Assembly (NCBI GenBank): GCA_019090455.1
Contig: JAHRWA010000065.1
Coordinates: 22,352 to 86,351, forward strand
Source: Pseudomonadales bacterium
GTDB taxonomy: Bacteria > Pseudomonadota > Gammaproteobacteria > Pseudomonadales > DC-out160
Length of the DNA: 64,000 bases
Reading direction: 5' to 3'
Shown: positions 8,891 through 18,002 of the stretch, piece by piece
Position numbering within the stretch: position 1 is the first letter of the stretch
How the letters are laid out: every line of letters starts with the position of its first letter
Made by a program: the position numbers and the translations under genes
The notes under the pieces: generated by a model
The model's input: only the letters and a program-made list of their open reading frames with translations
What the model was told of the DNA's origin: nothing
Databases searched by the model: none

Positions 8891-10540
8891 CTAACTTGCC
8901 GATAATTGTCTAACAGCGGGCTTATATTGATAGGCTTTATCAAACCACTGAGAAAGCGCTTTTTGTTGGTCAGCGTCGAAAAGAAGACCCAATTGACTGC
9001 GCCGCCAAATCACATCATTGGCGTTATCAGCCCATTCGTATTCCACTAAAAAATCGCATTCGACTTCATATAAATGATGACCGAAATGTTGCCCCAGCTC
9101 CTCTATTTTTTGTTTGTCGCCTAGCAATTTGAAGCTGCGAGTACCGTAACAAGTGGATAATCGTTGCAGTAGTGGCACTGGCAGCTGTGGGTACTTTTCT
9201 TTTAATTGTTTCAATAGTGAGTTGAGGCGATAGTTTGCTAAGTCACTATCTTCCTTTTCATGATGTTGACCGTTACGATTTTCGCCTGGTAGTTCGCCTC
9301 CCGGTAAAAAAGAGTCGGCGGTCCAAGGCTTTTTCAAGTGGGGGAGGTAGGGGCTTAATAGTTCCAAGGTTTGTTCTGCTAGGACTCGATGTGTTAGTAG
9401 TGATCCGCCAATGACCGATACGATGGGATTGCTCCCCTTAGTGCAGCTGAAGTCCAAAACATAGTCTTGTGCTGTGCCGCTGGGTCCCGTGGGATCTCTA
9501 TATATCGCTCTAATATGTGAATAGCTTGAGACGATATCGGACGACTTGATGGGGGTGTCTAGTAGTGGATTGACGATGTTAAGTAGGCGTCGGATTACAT
9601 CATCATTGACGCAATTGTTCTCCGGTTTGGTTTCTGATTTCCCTTCACTTTCACTTTCCCTTTCACCACTATGCAGCTCGTCACTATTGTTTTTACTGCT
9701 ATAACTTTCGACGAGCGGTCCCACTAGACAGTAGTCCTCTCCCAAGGGTGACAAAGTCATGACTTGGCGTTTATTTTTTTGTAATTTATAGCCCACCTGT
9801 CCGTCATAGAATTTTTTGACAATGACAAAGTTGTGTTTCACCAATTCTGTATGGCAGCGTGTGTTGCTGTTGAGTGTGTCTGAGATGGTTTTTTCAACTT
9901 GAGCGCCAGTGGCGTTAACAATGGTTTTGGACTCCACCTGTTGCCGTTCCTTGGTGACTATGTCTTCTAGTACTATGCGCCATCCATGCTCAATAGGTTC
10001 GGCACTGTGACAGCGGGTACGCGGTAATATCTTGGCTTGATTCTCAGCGGCACAGAGTGCGTTGCTGATAACCAACCGGCTGTCGTCAATTTCACACTCT
10101 GGATAGGACAGCCATTTACCGGCACTAGGGTTTAAGCACTCCAAAGGTTTTTTCGGTAAGGAGCGATGAGAAATGTAGGGTCGTAGGTATTTGTTACCGA
10201 GTAGGTCATATAACGCGAGTCGGGACTGGAGCATCCAGCGAGGCTTGGATTGTTCGTTGCAGGGGATAATAAAAGGAATGGCATTGATGAGGTAGGGGGC
10301 GCGTTTGAGGAGAATGTTTCGCTCCTTTAGCGTTTTGCGTAAGGTATAAAGCTTGAGTCGTTCTAAGTGTCGAATACCGCCGTGGAATGCTTTTCCGCAG
10401 CGAGAAAATGCGGCTTCACCGAGGTCGTGGGTTTCACACAGTCCTACTCGTAGCCCCCGGCCAGCGGCATCAGCAGCGATAGCCGTACCATTAATTCCAC
10501 CACCAATGACAAATATGTCAAATGGCTTCAATCCATTCAT
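8891..10540 (-). CDS. glpD: FAD-dependent glycerol-3-phosphate dehydrogenase
   Basis: The 549-residue product is an FAD-linked sn-glycerol-3-phosphate dehydrogenase, membrane-associated and feeding electrons to quinone. The FAD-binding motif is VIGGGINGTAIAADAAGRG at the N-terminus, followed by the GlpD-type DLGEAAFSRCGKAFHGGIRH segment. The C-terminal helical domain ends with WRRSQLGLLFDADQ. I place the start at 10540 (MNGLKPFDIF), which has TAAGGG just upstream; a 15-residue upstream extension lacks a ribosome binding site. An acidic, Ser/Glu-rich insert near residues 288-313 is unusual for the family. It is alone here, without glpF, glpK or glpR. Confidence 0.9.
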   Translation of the reverse strand: MNGLKPFDIFVIGGGINGTAIAADAAGRGLRVGLCETHDLGEAAFSRCGKAFHGGIRHLERLKLYTLRKTLKERNILLKRAPYLINAIPFIIPCNEQSKPRWMLQSRLALYDLLGNKYLRPYISHRSLPKKPLECLNPSAGKWLSYPECEIDDSRLVISNALCAAENQAKILPRTRCHSAEPIEHGWRIVLEDIVTKERQQVESKTIVNATGAQVEKTISDTLNSNTRCHTELVKHNFVIVKKFYDGQVGYKLQKNKRQVMTLSPLGEDYCLVGPLVESYSSKNNSDELHSGERESESEGKSETKPENNCVNDDVIRRLLNIVNPLLDTPIKSSDIVSSYSHIRAIYRDPTGPSGTAQDYVLDFSCTKGSNPIVSVIGGSLLTHRVLAEQTLELLSPYLPHLKKPWTADSFLPGGELPGENRNGQHHEKEDSDLANYRLNSLLKQLKEKYPQLPVPLLQRLSTCYGTRSFKLLGDKQKIEELGQHFGHHLYEVECDFLVEYEWADNANDVIWRRSQLGLLFDADQQKALSQWFDKAYQYKPAVRQLSAS

Positions 10541-10707
10541 GCAATTTTCCCTTAGTCTGCTGTTTCCTGTGTGATCTCTTCTCAATTGTGGTAATTCATA
10601 ACTAGTAATATGGGCTATATATTGAAGAGGTCAAGCTCTCGATACTAACGATTAGTGCTAATGATGAAAAGAGATAAGCAGTCCTTTATTTTTGCATTAG
10701 CAATTTA

Positions 10708-10745
10708 ATCGATACCCTGTTAATTGATCGATACCATGTTAAAAT
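10708..10745. repeat. 19-bp tandem duplication upstream of hrpA
   Basis: Units at 10708-10726 and 10727-10745 (atcgataccctgttaattg and a near copy) are directly adjacent. The second copy generates an in-frame ATG at 10736, which lengthens the hrpA reading frame; this ATG is probably not the original start. Confidence 0.8.
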
Positions 10746-10795
10746 TACGATCAATCCCACTGTCATCGCATTCAACCTATTCCCTAGTATTCAGT

Positions 10796-13700
10796 ATGCC
10801 GCCAAATCACTCCTTAGCACCGCTTTATCAAAATCTTGAACTCTGTATGGTCGTAGATCGTTTTCCAATACGCCAGCAAATCCGTCGTTTGAAAAAGCGG
10901 GCAGATCACCAGTCTGATGATTATGACAAGCAATACCAAAAAATTACGCAAAGAATCGAACGATCTAAAATGCGGGCCGACAACCGCAGGCAAGTGATCC
11001 CTGATATCGAATACCCCTCTGATTTACCCGTGTCAGCTCGAAAAGAAGAAATTCGGAAAATCATCAAAGATTCGCAAGTGGTGATTCTTGCCGGTGAAAC
11101 CGGCTCTGGAAAAACCACACAATTGCCCAAGATTTGTTTGGAAAGTGGTTTAGGTATTTTTGGCGCCATTGCTCATACCCAGCCACGACGAATCGCCGCG
11201 CGAACTGTCGCGATTCGTATTGCGGAAGAAATGAAGTCGGAATTGGGCCAGTTGGTGGGCTATAAAGTCCGCTTTCATGAGCAAGTAGGTGAGCACTGCT
11301 TGGTCAAGCTGATGACAGACGGGATATTGCTGGCGGAAATTCAAAGCGACCCTTATCTCAATCAATATGACACCATTATTATTGATGAAGCTCATGAGCG
11401 CAGTCTCAACATTGATTTCTTATTAGGGTATCTACGGCAATTATTAATCAAGCGTAAAGATCTAAAACTCATTATCACCTCCGCTACTATTGATGTGTCT
11501 CGATTTTCAACCCATTTTGCGGGCGCACCGGTAATCGAGGTGAGTGGCCGTACCTATCCTGTACAAATTGAATATCGACCCACTGCGGGTGAGGATGGCG
11601 AAGAGAGTACCGCTGATGTGGCAGAGGCCGTGCTCAATACGGTGAATGAAATCACTGGTGATGTACGTTGGCGATCCATCAAGGGTGCGCGGGATATTTT
11701 AGTTTTTCTCAGTGGTGAGAGAGAAATTAGAGAAACCGCAGTCGCCTTGAGAAAGCATGGGCCGAGTCACTTGGAAGTGTTACCGCTCTATGCCAGGTTA
11801 AGCCAGAAAGAGCAGAGCCGCATTTTTCATCCACGCGGTGGTCAGCGGGTTGTGTTAGCGACCAACGTGGCGGAAACCTCTTTGACTGTCCCGAATATTC
11901 GGTTTGTTATTGATACGGGTTTCGCCAGAATCAGTCGCTATAGCTTTCGCACTAAAATTCAACGGCTACCCATCGAACCCATATCACAAGCTAGTGCTAA
12001 CCAACGCAAAGGGCGTTGTGGACGAATAGCCGATGGGATTTGTTTTCGGCTTTACTCTGAAGTGGATTTTAATCATCGGGATGAATATACCGATCCCGAA
12101 ATTCTCCGCACTAATTTAGCCTCGGTTATTTTACAGATGGAGAGTTTACGCCTGGGACATATCCATGAATTCCCATTTATTGATCCACCTGATCAACGCC
12201 TTATTAATGATGGTTATGGATTGTTGGAGGAGTTGTCTGCGACTGATAGCAAACGTAATTTAACATCGGTAGGTAAACAGTTAGCACGCTTGCCCGTGGA
12301 CCCGCGAATTGGTCGCATGATTATTGCGGCGCAACAAACGGGATGTCTGCGGGAGATTATCATCATTGCAGCGGCTTTAAGCGTACAAGACCCGAGAGAG
12401 CGACCGCAAAATCATTCGCAGCAATCGGGTCAATCTGCCGAACAAAAACACGCTAGCTGGAAAGACAAGACTTCTGACTTTATGGCCTATGTCAATATGT
12501 GGAATGAGACAGAGGAGCAGCGTCAGACTTTAAGCAGTAACCAATACGCGAAATTCTGTAAAAAAAATCTCTTATCGTATATGCGGATGCGTGAATGGCG
12601 CGACGTGCATCGACAGTTGCGATTAGTCTGTAGTGATCTGCCGGGTAAACAAAAGTTTACTGAAAATACAGAACCCGCCGGTAGTGATTTGGTGCATCAA
12701 GCATTGCTGTCAGGATTGGTCGCGAATGTGGCGATGAAAGATGAGGAGCGAGAATACCTGGGTGCGAGAAATCGGAAAATGTTTATCTTTCCTGGATCGG
12801 CACTGAGAAAAAAATCACCCAAATGGATTATGGCGTCAGAGATTGTGGAGACCAGTCGTGTCTTCGCGCGTACCGTGGCGAAAATTGAGCCGGAGTGGAT
12901 TGAACAAGCGGCTGCGCATCTTCTCAAGTACCATTACTTTGAGCCTCACTGGGAGAAAAAAAGCGGCAATGTCGTCGCCTTTGAGCAAGCCACACTATAC
13001 GGCCTGATCATTAATCCTCGAAAGAAAGTGAATTACGGCCCTATTAATACCAAGGAAGCGCGGGAGTTATTTATTCTCGCGGCTTTAGTCGCAGGTGAGT
13101 TTGAAACCAAAGGCGATTTTTTCAAGTACAACCAGCAGTGTATTCATGAGATCGATGAGCTGGAAAATAAATCTCGCAGAAGAGATATTTTAGCGGATGA
13201 GCAAGTGCTCTATGATTTTTACGATGCGCTTATTCCTGCGGATGTACATAATCGTTCTAGCTTTGAAGCTTGGCGTCGAAAGGCGGAAAGGCAGAATGCA
13301 AAACTCCTGTTTATCTCAAAAGATATGTTGTTGGCTCGTGATACCGCTGATGTGACTGAGGAGAAATTTCCAGACCAACTCATCTTAAACGGAATTCAGT
13401 TTGGCTTAAAATATCATTTTGAACCCGGCCATGAAGATGACGGTGTGACGATTGTGGTGCCTGCTCCGCTATTAAAGCAGATTGATGCTGATCAGCTGGA
13501 ATGGCTAGTGCCGGGTATGTTGAGAGAAAAGTGCATTGCTCTAATAAAGGGATTACCGAAAAAAATACGCAAGAACTTTGTACCCGTACCGAATCATGTA
13601 GATGGGTTTCTCGTGGCTGGCTATGAAAGAAATACGCCATTAACCACAGCGTTATCTGACTATTTAAGAAAAACCTCTGGTGTCACCATCTCTCAAGATC

Positions 13701-14809
13701 AGTGGCAATTGGAGGAGATAGAGCCTCATCATTTAATGCAGTTTGAAACGGTGGATGAGAAGGGAGAACATGTCGGTAAGAGCCGTTCGCTCAGCGCATT
13801 ACAGAGTGGCATAAAGCAGCATGTGGCAGCCACGTTGGCAGAGTTGCCGAAGATCGAGTTTCAGAAAAAGAATGTGACACGTTGGGATTCCGGTGATTTT
13901 CCCCGAGAATATGAAACACGTTTGGGGTCTCAGCTGATAAAAAGCTACCCCGCGTTTAAAGTGAATAGTGACTTGCCTAGTAAGGAAAGGTCTAATAAGA
14001 AAGGATCTAGCAAGGAAAAGTCTAATCGAGAGAAGACAGTTGACGTCTCTATTGAATTGTTCCCCACGGCTCTCGAAGCACAACAATCAATGGAGCAGGG
14101 GCTAATTCAGCTAGTTTATATTGAACTCAGCGAAAGCATACGTTACTTAAAAAAGAATATTAAACATATCAACGAAATGGCCATTGCCTATCGAGCTCAG
14201 GGTAATCAGCAACAAATGTTGGATGATATAATTCTGGCGGGTATTCGACGTTGCTTCTTTGATAGCGCTCCCTTTAAAACCGATACCCTATGGCGGCAAG
14301 CTGATTTCGATGAAAACCTATCAAAGAACCGAAAGGAGTTTGTGACTGAGACTCAAGCCATAGCAGAATTGGTGTATGGGATTTTAAAACAGGCGCAAAA
14401 AATTCGTGGGCGATTAGGCAAATCGATCAAGCCCGAATGGCTGCATTCGATCTCAGACATAAAGGAACAGATGGACCAACTTATCCAGCCCGAATTTATT
14501 CAAAATACGCCTGCGAAGTGGCTGCGACGTTTTCCTAAATATTTAGCTGGGATCGAATATCGTTTAGAGAAATTACAAGATAATAGAGCCAAAGATAGGG
14601 AACTGACTTTGGAATTGGCCACGCGATGGAAGGATTACCAGGCTGCCTGTCAGACTCTTAGCCTGAAAGGGATCGATGATTCTCGATTATTGGAATATCG
14701 CTGGATGATTGAAGAGTTTAGGCTTTCTTCGTTTGCACAAAAATACAAAACTATTACACCCGTTTCAGCTACCCGATTAGATCGATTGAAATCCAAATTG
14801 ATGGGGTGA
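10796..14809 (+). CDS. hrpA: ATP-dependent RNA helicase HrpA
   Basis: A DEAH-box helicase of about 1337 residues, the normal size for HrpA, which unwinds RNA and rescues stalled ribosomes in E. coli. Walker A is GETGSGKTTQLPK near residues 100-112, the DEAH box is IIDEAHERS near 197, and motif VI is QRKGRCGRIADG. Helicase-associated, OB-fold and the long C-terminal DUF3418 region follow. The start is uncertain: ATG 10796 gives MPPNHSLAPLYQNLELC, which lines up with the E. coli N-terminus, while TTG 10724 and ATG 10736 lie upstream in a duplicated sequence. Residues near 1060-1080 form a Lys/Ser-rich repeat (SKERSNKKGSSKEKSNREK), probably a linker. Confidence 0.95.
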   Translation: MPPNHSLAPLYQNLELCMVVDRFPIRQQIRRLKKRADHQSDDYDKQYQKITQRIERSKMRADNRRQVIPDIEYPSDLPVSARKEEIRKIIKDSQVVILAGETGSGKTTQLPKICLESGLGIFGAIAHTQPRRIAARTVAIRIAEEMKSELGQLVGYKVRFHEQVGEHCLVKLMTDGILLAEIQSDPYLNQYDTIIIDEAHERSLNIDFLLGYLRQLLIKRKDLKLIITSATIDVSRFSTHFAGAPVIEVSGRTYPVQIEYRPTAGEDGEESTADVAEAVLNTVNEITGDVRWRSIKGARDILVFLSGEREIRETAVALRKHGPSHLEVLPLYARLSQKEQSRIFHPRGGQRVVLATNVAETSLTVPNIRFVIDTGFARISRYSFRTKIQRLPIEPISQASANQRKGRCGRIADGICFRLYSEVDFNHRDEYTDPEILRTNLASVILQMESLRLGHIHEFPFIDPPDQRLINDGYGLLEELSATDSKRNLTSVGKQLARLPVDPRIGRMIIAAQQTGCLREIIIIAAALSVQDPRERPQNHSQQSGQSAEQKHASWKDKTSDFMAYVNMWNETEEQRQTLSSNQYAKFCKKNLLSYMRMREWRDVHRQLRLVCSDLPGKQKFTENTEPAGSDLVHQALLSGLVANVAMKDEEREYLGARNRKMFIFPGSALRKKSPKWIMASEIVETSRVFARTVAKIEPEWIEQAAAHLLKYHYFEPHWEKKSGNVVAFEQATLYGLIINPRKKVNYGPINTKEARELFILAALVAGEFETKGDFFKYNQQCIHEIDELENKSRRRDILADEQVLYDFYDALIPADVHNRSSFEAWRRKAERQNAKLLFISKDMLLARDTADVTEEKFPDQLILNGIQFGLKYHFEPGHEDDGVTIVVPAPLLKQIDADQLEWLVPGMLREKCIALIKGLPKKIRKNFVPVPNHVDGFLVAGYERNTPLTTALSDYLRKTSGVTISQDQWQLEEIEPHHLMQFETVDEKGEHVGKSRSLSALQSGIKQHVAATLAELPKIEFQKKNVTRWDSGDFPREYETRLGSQLIKSYPAFKVNSDLPSKERSNKKGSSKEKSNREKTVDVSIELFPTALEAQQSMEQGLIQLVYIELSESIRYLKKNIKHINEMAIAYRAQGNQQQMLDDIILAGIRRCFFDSAPFKTDTLWRQADFDENLSKNRKEFVTETQAIAELVYGILKQAQKIRGRLGKSIKPEWLHSISDIKEQMDQLIQPEFIQNTPAKWLRRFPKYLAGIEYRLEKLQDNRAKDRELTLELATRWKDYQAACQTLSLKGIDDSRLLEYRWMIEEFRLSSFAQKYKTITPVSATRLDRLKSKLMG

Positions 14810-14895
14810 GTTAATGGATAGAGGTATTCTATAAAAATCTATATATATTAATGATTTACTGTTTTCACTGCCCAAAGTAATTCATGCTAATTTGT

Positions 14896-14921
14896 ACAAT
14901 TGAGACGTCGTTCTCAATTGT
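14896..14921. terminator. Hairpin downstream of hrpA
   Basis: A 10-bp perfect inverted repeat (ACAATTGAGA at 14896-14905 and TCTCAATTGT at 14912-14921) with a 6-nt loop lies 86 bp after the hrpA stop. There is no strong T-run, so it may be a weak terminator or an RNA 3'-end structure. A second repeat, CTTAGTGA/TCACTAAG (14964-14971 and 14982-14989), lies closer to the pilus operon and could be an operator. Confidence 0.4.
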
Positions 14922-15053
14922 TCTCTGGACAACCATCGATCGTATTTATTCTTCGTCTCGTCTCTTAGTGAAAGCACTTGATCACTAAGTGACCTATTGT
15001 TGTAGAAGCACCAATCTTACTTGATATCGTTTTTAATGGATGGTTTTTATTGA

Positions 15054-15692
15054 ATGATAGGTGGACTGCTAGTGACGAATTATTCTACTACTTTAGCTAA
15101 TCGAGACAGAGGACGTTTAATCTCCTCGGGTTTTTCCTTAGTGGAGTTAATGGTGACAGTGGCCATTGCCAGCATTTTGATGAGCGTGGCTGGACCGACG
15201 CTTATTACCTCGATTAAAAGCAACCGCCTTACTGCCCAAATTAACTCTGTTTCTGCCAGCCTTTTCATTACCCGTAGTGAAGCGGTCAAGCAGTCCACCA
15301 ATACGCTAGTGATGTGTGCTAGCACCGACTCAGTTTCTTGCGATACCAATAACTGGGAAAACGGTTGGATCATATTTATTGATGCTGACGCAGACAACAC
15401 TTTAGATGTGGCTGAAGAGCTGGTTAAGGTGGTGACGCCGCTAGAAGGCGACAATAAACTTCGTACCTCCGGATTCACCAATCTTGGCCACCTCACTTTC
15501 GATAAAAACGGAATGCCCGATTCCTCCGGTACTTTTACTTTGTGTGATGATCGAGGCGTTACCTTTGCTAAGGCGGCCATACTCAGCATCGTCGGGCATA
15601 CCCGGCTTGGTGTGGATGAAGATACCGTTCCTGACGAAATCGTGAATGTCGATTCCGGTGCCAGTGGAGGAGTTAACGTAATATGTCCTTAA
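15054..15692 (+). CDS. fimT: Type IV pilus minor pilin, FimT/GspH family
   Basis: A 212-residue prepilin-like protein of the GspH/FimT family, the first gene of pilus operon 1. The type III prepilin signal is SSGFSLVELMVT, with the PilD cleavage site after Gly and Glu at +5, then a hydrophobic helix. The C-terminal part is the beta-rich head with cysteines (MCASTDSVSCD, and VICP at the end) as in FimU/FimT. The ATG at 15054 is preceded by GGATGG about 9 nt upstream. The next gene (pilV) starts inside its last 10 bp, so translation is probably coupled. Confidence 0.88.
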   Translation: MIGGLLVTNYSTTLANRDRGRLISSGFSLVELMVTVAIASILMSVAGPTLITSIKSNRLTAQINSVSASLFITRSEAVKQSTNTLVMCASTDSVSCDTNNWENGWIIFIDADADNTLDVAEELVKVVTPLEGDNKLRTSGFTNLGHLTFDKNGMPDSSGTFTLCDDRGVTFAKAAILSIVGHTRLGVDEDTVPDEIVNVDSGASGGVNVICP

Positions 15693-16249
15693 ATCGTATG
15701 AGAAAAGTGAATCGGAACACAAATGTGAAACGGCAAAGACACCAAGCGCAATTGGGTTTTAGTCTGGTTGAATTGCTGGTGGCACTTATTATTTTTTCCA
15801 TAGGCATGCTCGGTGCTGTGAGTCTGCAAATGACCGGGATGCAAAATAATCAGAGTGCTTATATGCGGTCACAAGCTTCATCCCTGGCTGCTGAAATGGC
15901 GGATCGTATTCGTTCAAATTCCACTGCGGCCTTGGCGGGTAGCTATGACAATTTTGATACCAATGCGACTTCCCCGGGAGATCCCGCTTGCACCACCTCC
16001 ACGATAGGTTGCGGCGGCGCAGATCAAGCGACGACAGACGTTCGGGAGTGGAGTACCAACTTTAAGGATGTGGCGGGAAGCACGGCCAATTACATGGCGG
16101 TATTTCCCACAGGACGAGGCACCATTACTCGCGCCAATTCAGACCAATTTACCATTGCGATTCTTTGGGAAGAAACTGATTGGGACCCCGCCGACGCGAA
16201 TAGTCGAATTGTGAGTAACCAAGCATTAGTTCTTAATTTTAGGTTATGA
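15683..16249 (+). CDS. pilV: Type IV pilus minor pilin PilV
   Basis: The 188-residue product has a prepilin leader QLGFSLVELLVALIIFSIG with cleavage after Gly and Glu at +5. The LGAVSLQMTGMQNNQSAY segment just after the transmembrane helix is typical of PilV. The start ATG lies within the end of fimT and is preceded by GGAGGAG. Minor pilins of this set form the priming complex at the pilus tip together with PilY1. The stop overlaps the pilW start by 4 bp. Confidence 0.88.
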   Translation: MSLNRMRKVNRNTNVKRQRHQAQLGFSLVELLVALIIFSIGMLGAVSLQMTGMQNNQSAYMRSQASSLAAEMADRIRSNSTAALAGSYDNFDTNATSPGDPACTTSTIGCGGADQATTDVREWSTNFKDVAGSTANYMAVFPTGRGTITRANSDQFTIAILWEETDWDPADANSRIVSNQALVLNFRL

Positions 16250-17373
16250 GAATGTTGATAAAAAAACCGCAATTAATTAACACGGAAAACGTTAGGTCTA
16301 TAAAACACAGGGCCTTAGGGAAGAACCAGAAGGGAGTGACTCTCTTTGAGTTGCTCATCGCTTCCGCTATGGGGCTGTTTATTATGGCGGGGGTTATGCA
16401 GGTGTTTTCTGATTCAAAACAAACTGCCCTGATTAATCGATCGTTGTCGAATATACAGGATAGTGGTCGTATTGCGATGAACTTACTGACAGATGATTTT
16501 CGGTTGATTGGTTATCAGGGCTGTGCTGACCCTGACATTATTCAACCGAATATTATCGCGGTTCCTGCACCGACGGCTAATCTATATCAAACGGCGTTGC
16601 AAGCCTACGAAGTGACTGGCACAGGTTGGGCAGCGGGTACGGACCTAACGGGTATTGATGGTACCGGAACTGCTCAAGCGATAGTGGGTAGTGATGTAAT
16701 CACCGTTCAACGAGCCTCATCATCATCCATTGGGTTAACTGGTGTTATGACAGCTGAGAATGCAAATATTCAAATTACTGGCAATAGCATTGGATTTCAG
16801 CAAGATGATATTGTGATGATTTCGGATTGTGAAAATGCCGATATTTTTCGTGTTACCAATACTCCCGGTACGTCGCCGCCAGTCACCTTAGCCCATGCTA
16901 CGGGTAGCAATACCGGTCCCAATTTGGGCCAGATTTATTCTGACGATGCGCAAGTGATGTCTTTTATCTCTAACACGTACTTTGTCGGTGATACCGGTCG
17001 TACCAATGCTCAGGGCGACAACGTCAATGCGCTGTATTTGTTGGAGGCGGATGCGACTGACCCCCTCGAGCTAATTGAAGGGGTTGATAATATGCAGCTT
17101 CTATTCGGACAGCGTCTGAGTAACGGCAATCTGCGTTATTTAGCTGCTGATAATACTGACATCGATTGGACCGCGATAGAAATTGTTAAGCTTTCTCTTT
17201 TGATCAGTAGTACAGAAGTAGGGCTGCCAGCTAATGATGAGAAAACCTATCTTGTTGCGGGTGGAGATATTAAACCGGACAGTGATGGTTCCGCGACTCT
17301 AGTTTACACCAGTGATCGACGTATGCGTCGTGCGTTTAATAGCGCGATCACGATTAGAAACCGTCAAGAATAG
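16246..17373 (+). CDS. pilW: Type IV pilus minor pilin PilW
   Basis: This 375-residue minor pilin has the leader QKGVTLFELLIASAMG with Glu at +5 after the cleavable Gly, then the PilW-type DSGRIAMNLLTDDFRLIGYQGC segment. The large C-terminal head is beta-rich. The leader is preceded by about 30 residues, long for a prepilin, but internal starts are not better. ATGA overlap with pilV indicates coupled translation. The stop codon sits inside a 16-bp tandem duplication. Confidence 0.88.
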   Translation: MRMLIKKPQLINTENVRSIKHRALGKNQKGVTLFELLIASAMGLFIMAGVMQVFSDSKQTALINRSLSNIQDSGRIAMNLLTDDFRLIGYQGCADPDIIQPNIIAVPAPTANLYQTALQAYEVTGTGWAAGTDLTGIDGTGTAQAIVGSDVITVQRASSSSIGLTGVMTAENANIQITGNSIGFQQDDIVMISDCENADIFRVTNTPGTSPPVTLAHATGSNTGPNLGQIYSDDAQVMSFISNTYFVGDTGRTNAQGDNVNALYLLEADATDPLELIEGVDNMQLLFGQRLSNGNLRYLAADNTDIDWTAIEIVKLSLLISSTEVGLPANDEKTYLVAGGDIKPDSDGSATLVYTSDRRMRRAFNSAITIRNRQE

Positions 17374-17412
17374 AAACTGTTAAGAATAGAAAGTGTTAAG
17401 AATGCAAACGCG
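17366..17412. repeat. 16-bp tandem duplication across the pilW stop
   Basis: Units at 17366-17381 and 17382-17397 (aagaatagaaactgtt and aagaatagaaagtgtt) are followed by a partial third copy. The first unit contains the pilW stop codon. Confidence 0.8.
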
Positions 17413-17451
17413 AAGAATAGTTGAGAGTGACAACCATTAAGAGGTATTACC

Positions 17452-17952
17452 ATGAAGCAGAATAGAAAAGTAAATAGTCGGCGACCGACCTCTTTTGGTG
17501 GTAAGGAATCCGGTGCAGTGATGGCATTGAGTTTATCAATACTTTTGGTGCTGACGATTGTGGTCACAAGTTCTGCTAGCCATACCGCTTTGGAAGAGAA
17601 AATGGCATCGAATAATCAAAATAAAAACCTCAGCTTTCAAGCGGCTGAAAGTGCGGTGGACGGTACGATTTCTGACATCTTAGAGGGTGACGTGACGTTG
17701 ATTGAGGATGCGCGGGTTGCGATGAGTCAATATTCTGGTCAGGTCTCAGTAGATATAGGCTCTTCCTATACAACGAGCTTGGCTCAAGTCCGATATGTGA
17801 CTGAAATCTCCTTAACCAGCGGGCATTCTATGAATGCTGACAAGAGTGCGGTTTTACTTTCCGGCGCTCGATTTGAAGTGCTAGGTACCGGCGATATGGC
17901 CAGTGGTTCCAGCATAGAGACAGTGATTAAACAAGGCATCGATTACCGATAA
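17452..17952 (+). CDS. pilX: Type IV pilus minor pilin PilX
   Basis: The 166-residue protein is the PilX member of the minor-pilin set. The N-terminal hydrophobic helix begins after KESGAVMALSLSILLV and, as is usual for PilX, lacks the Glu at +5. The following SHTALEEKMASNNQNK and FQAAESAVDG segments are characteristic. An AGAGG sits upstream of the ATG at 17452. It lies directly upstream of pilY1, the usual order. Confidence 0.87.
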   Translation: MKQNRKVNSRRPTSFGGKESGAVMALSLSILLVLTIVVTSSASHTALEEKMASNNQNKNLSFQAAESAVDGTISDILEGDVTLIEDARVAMSQYSGQVSVDIGSSYTTSLAQVRYVTEISLTSGHSMNADKSAVLLSGARFEVLGTGDMASGSSIETVIKQGIDYR

Positions 17953-17973
17953 CTGATTACCGATAACCGATAA
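17941..17973. repeat. 14-bp tandem duplication across the pilX stop
   Basis: Units gattaccgataact (17941-17954) and gattaccgataacc (17955-17968), followed by gataa, overlap the last codons and stop of pilX. Confidence 0.75.
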
Positions 17974-18002
17974 AAGATTTCCAATGCATGAGGTTTAAAA
18001 AA

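Noticed and set aside
8891..10585. Longer GlpD start at 10585
   Set aside because: No ribosome binding site and no homology in the extra 15 residues; the start at 10540 begins directly before the FAD motif.
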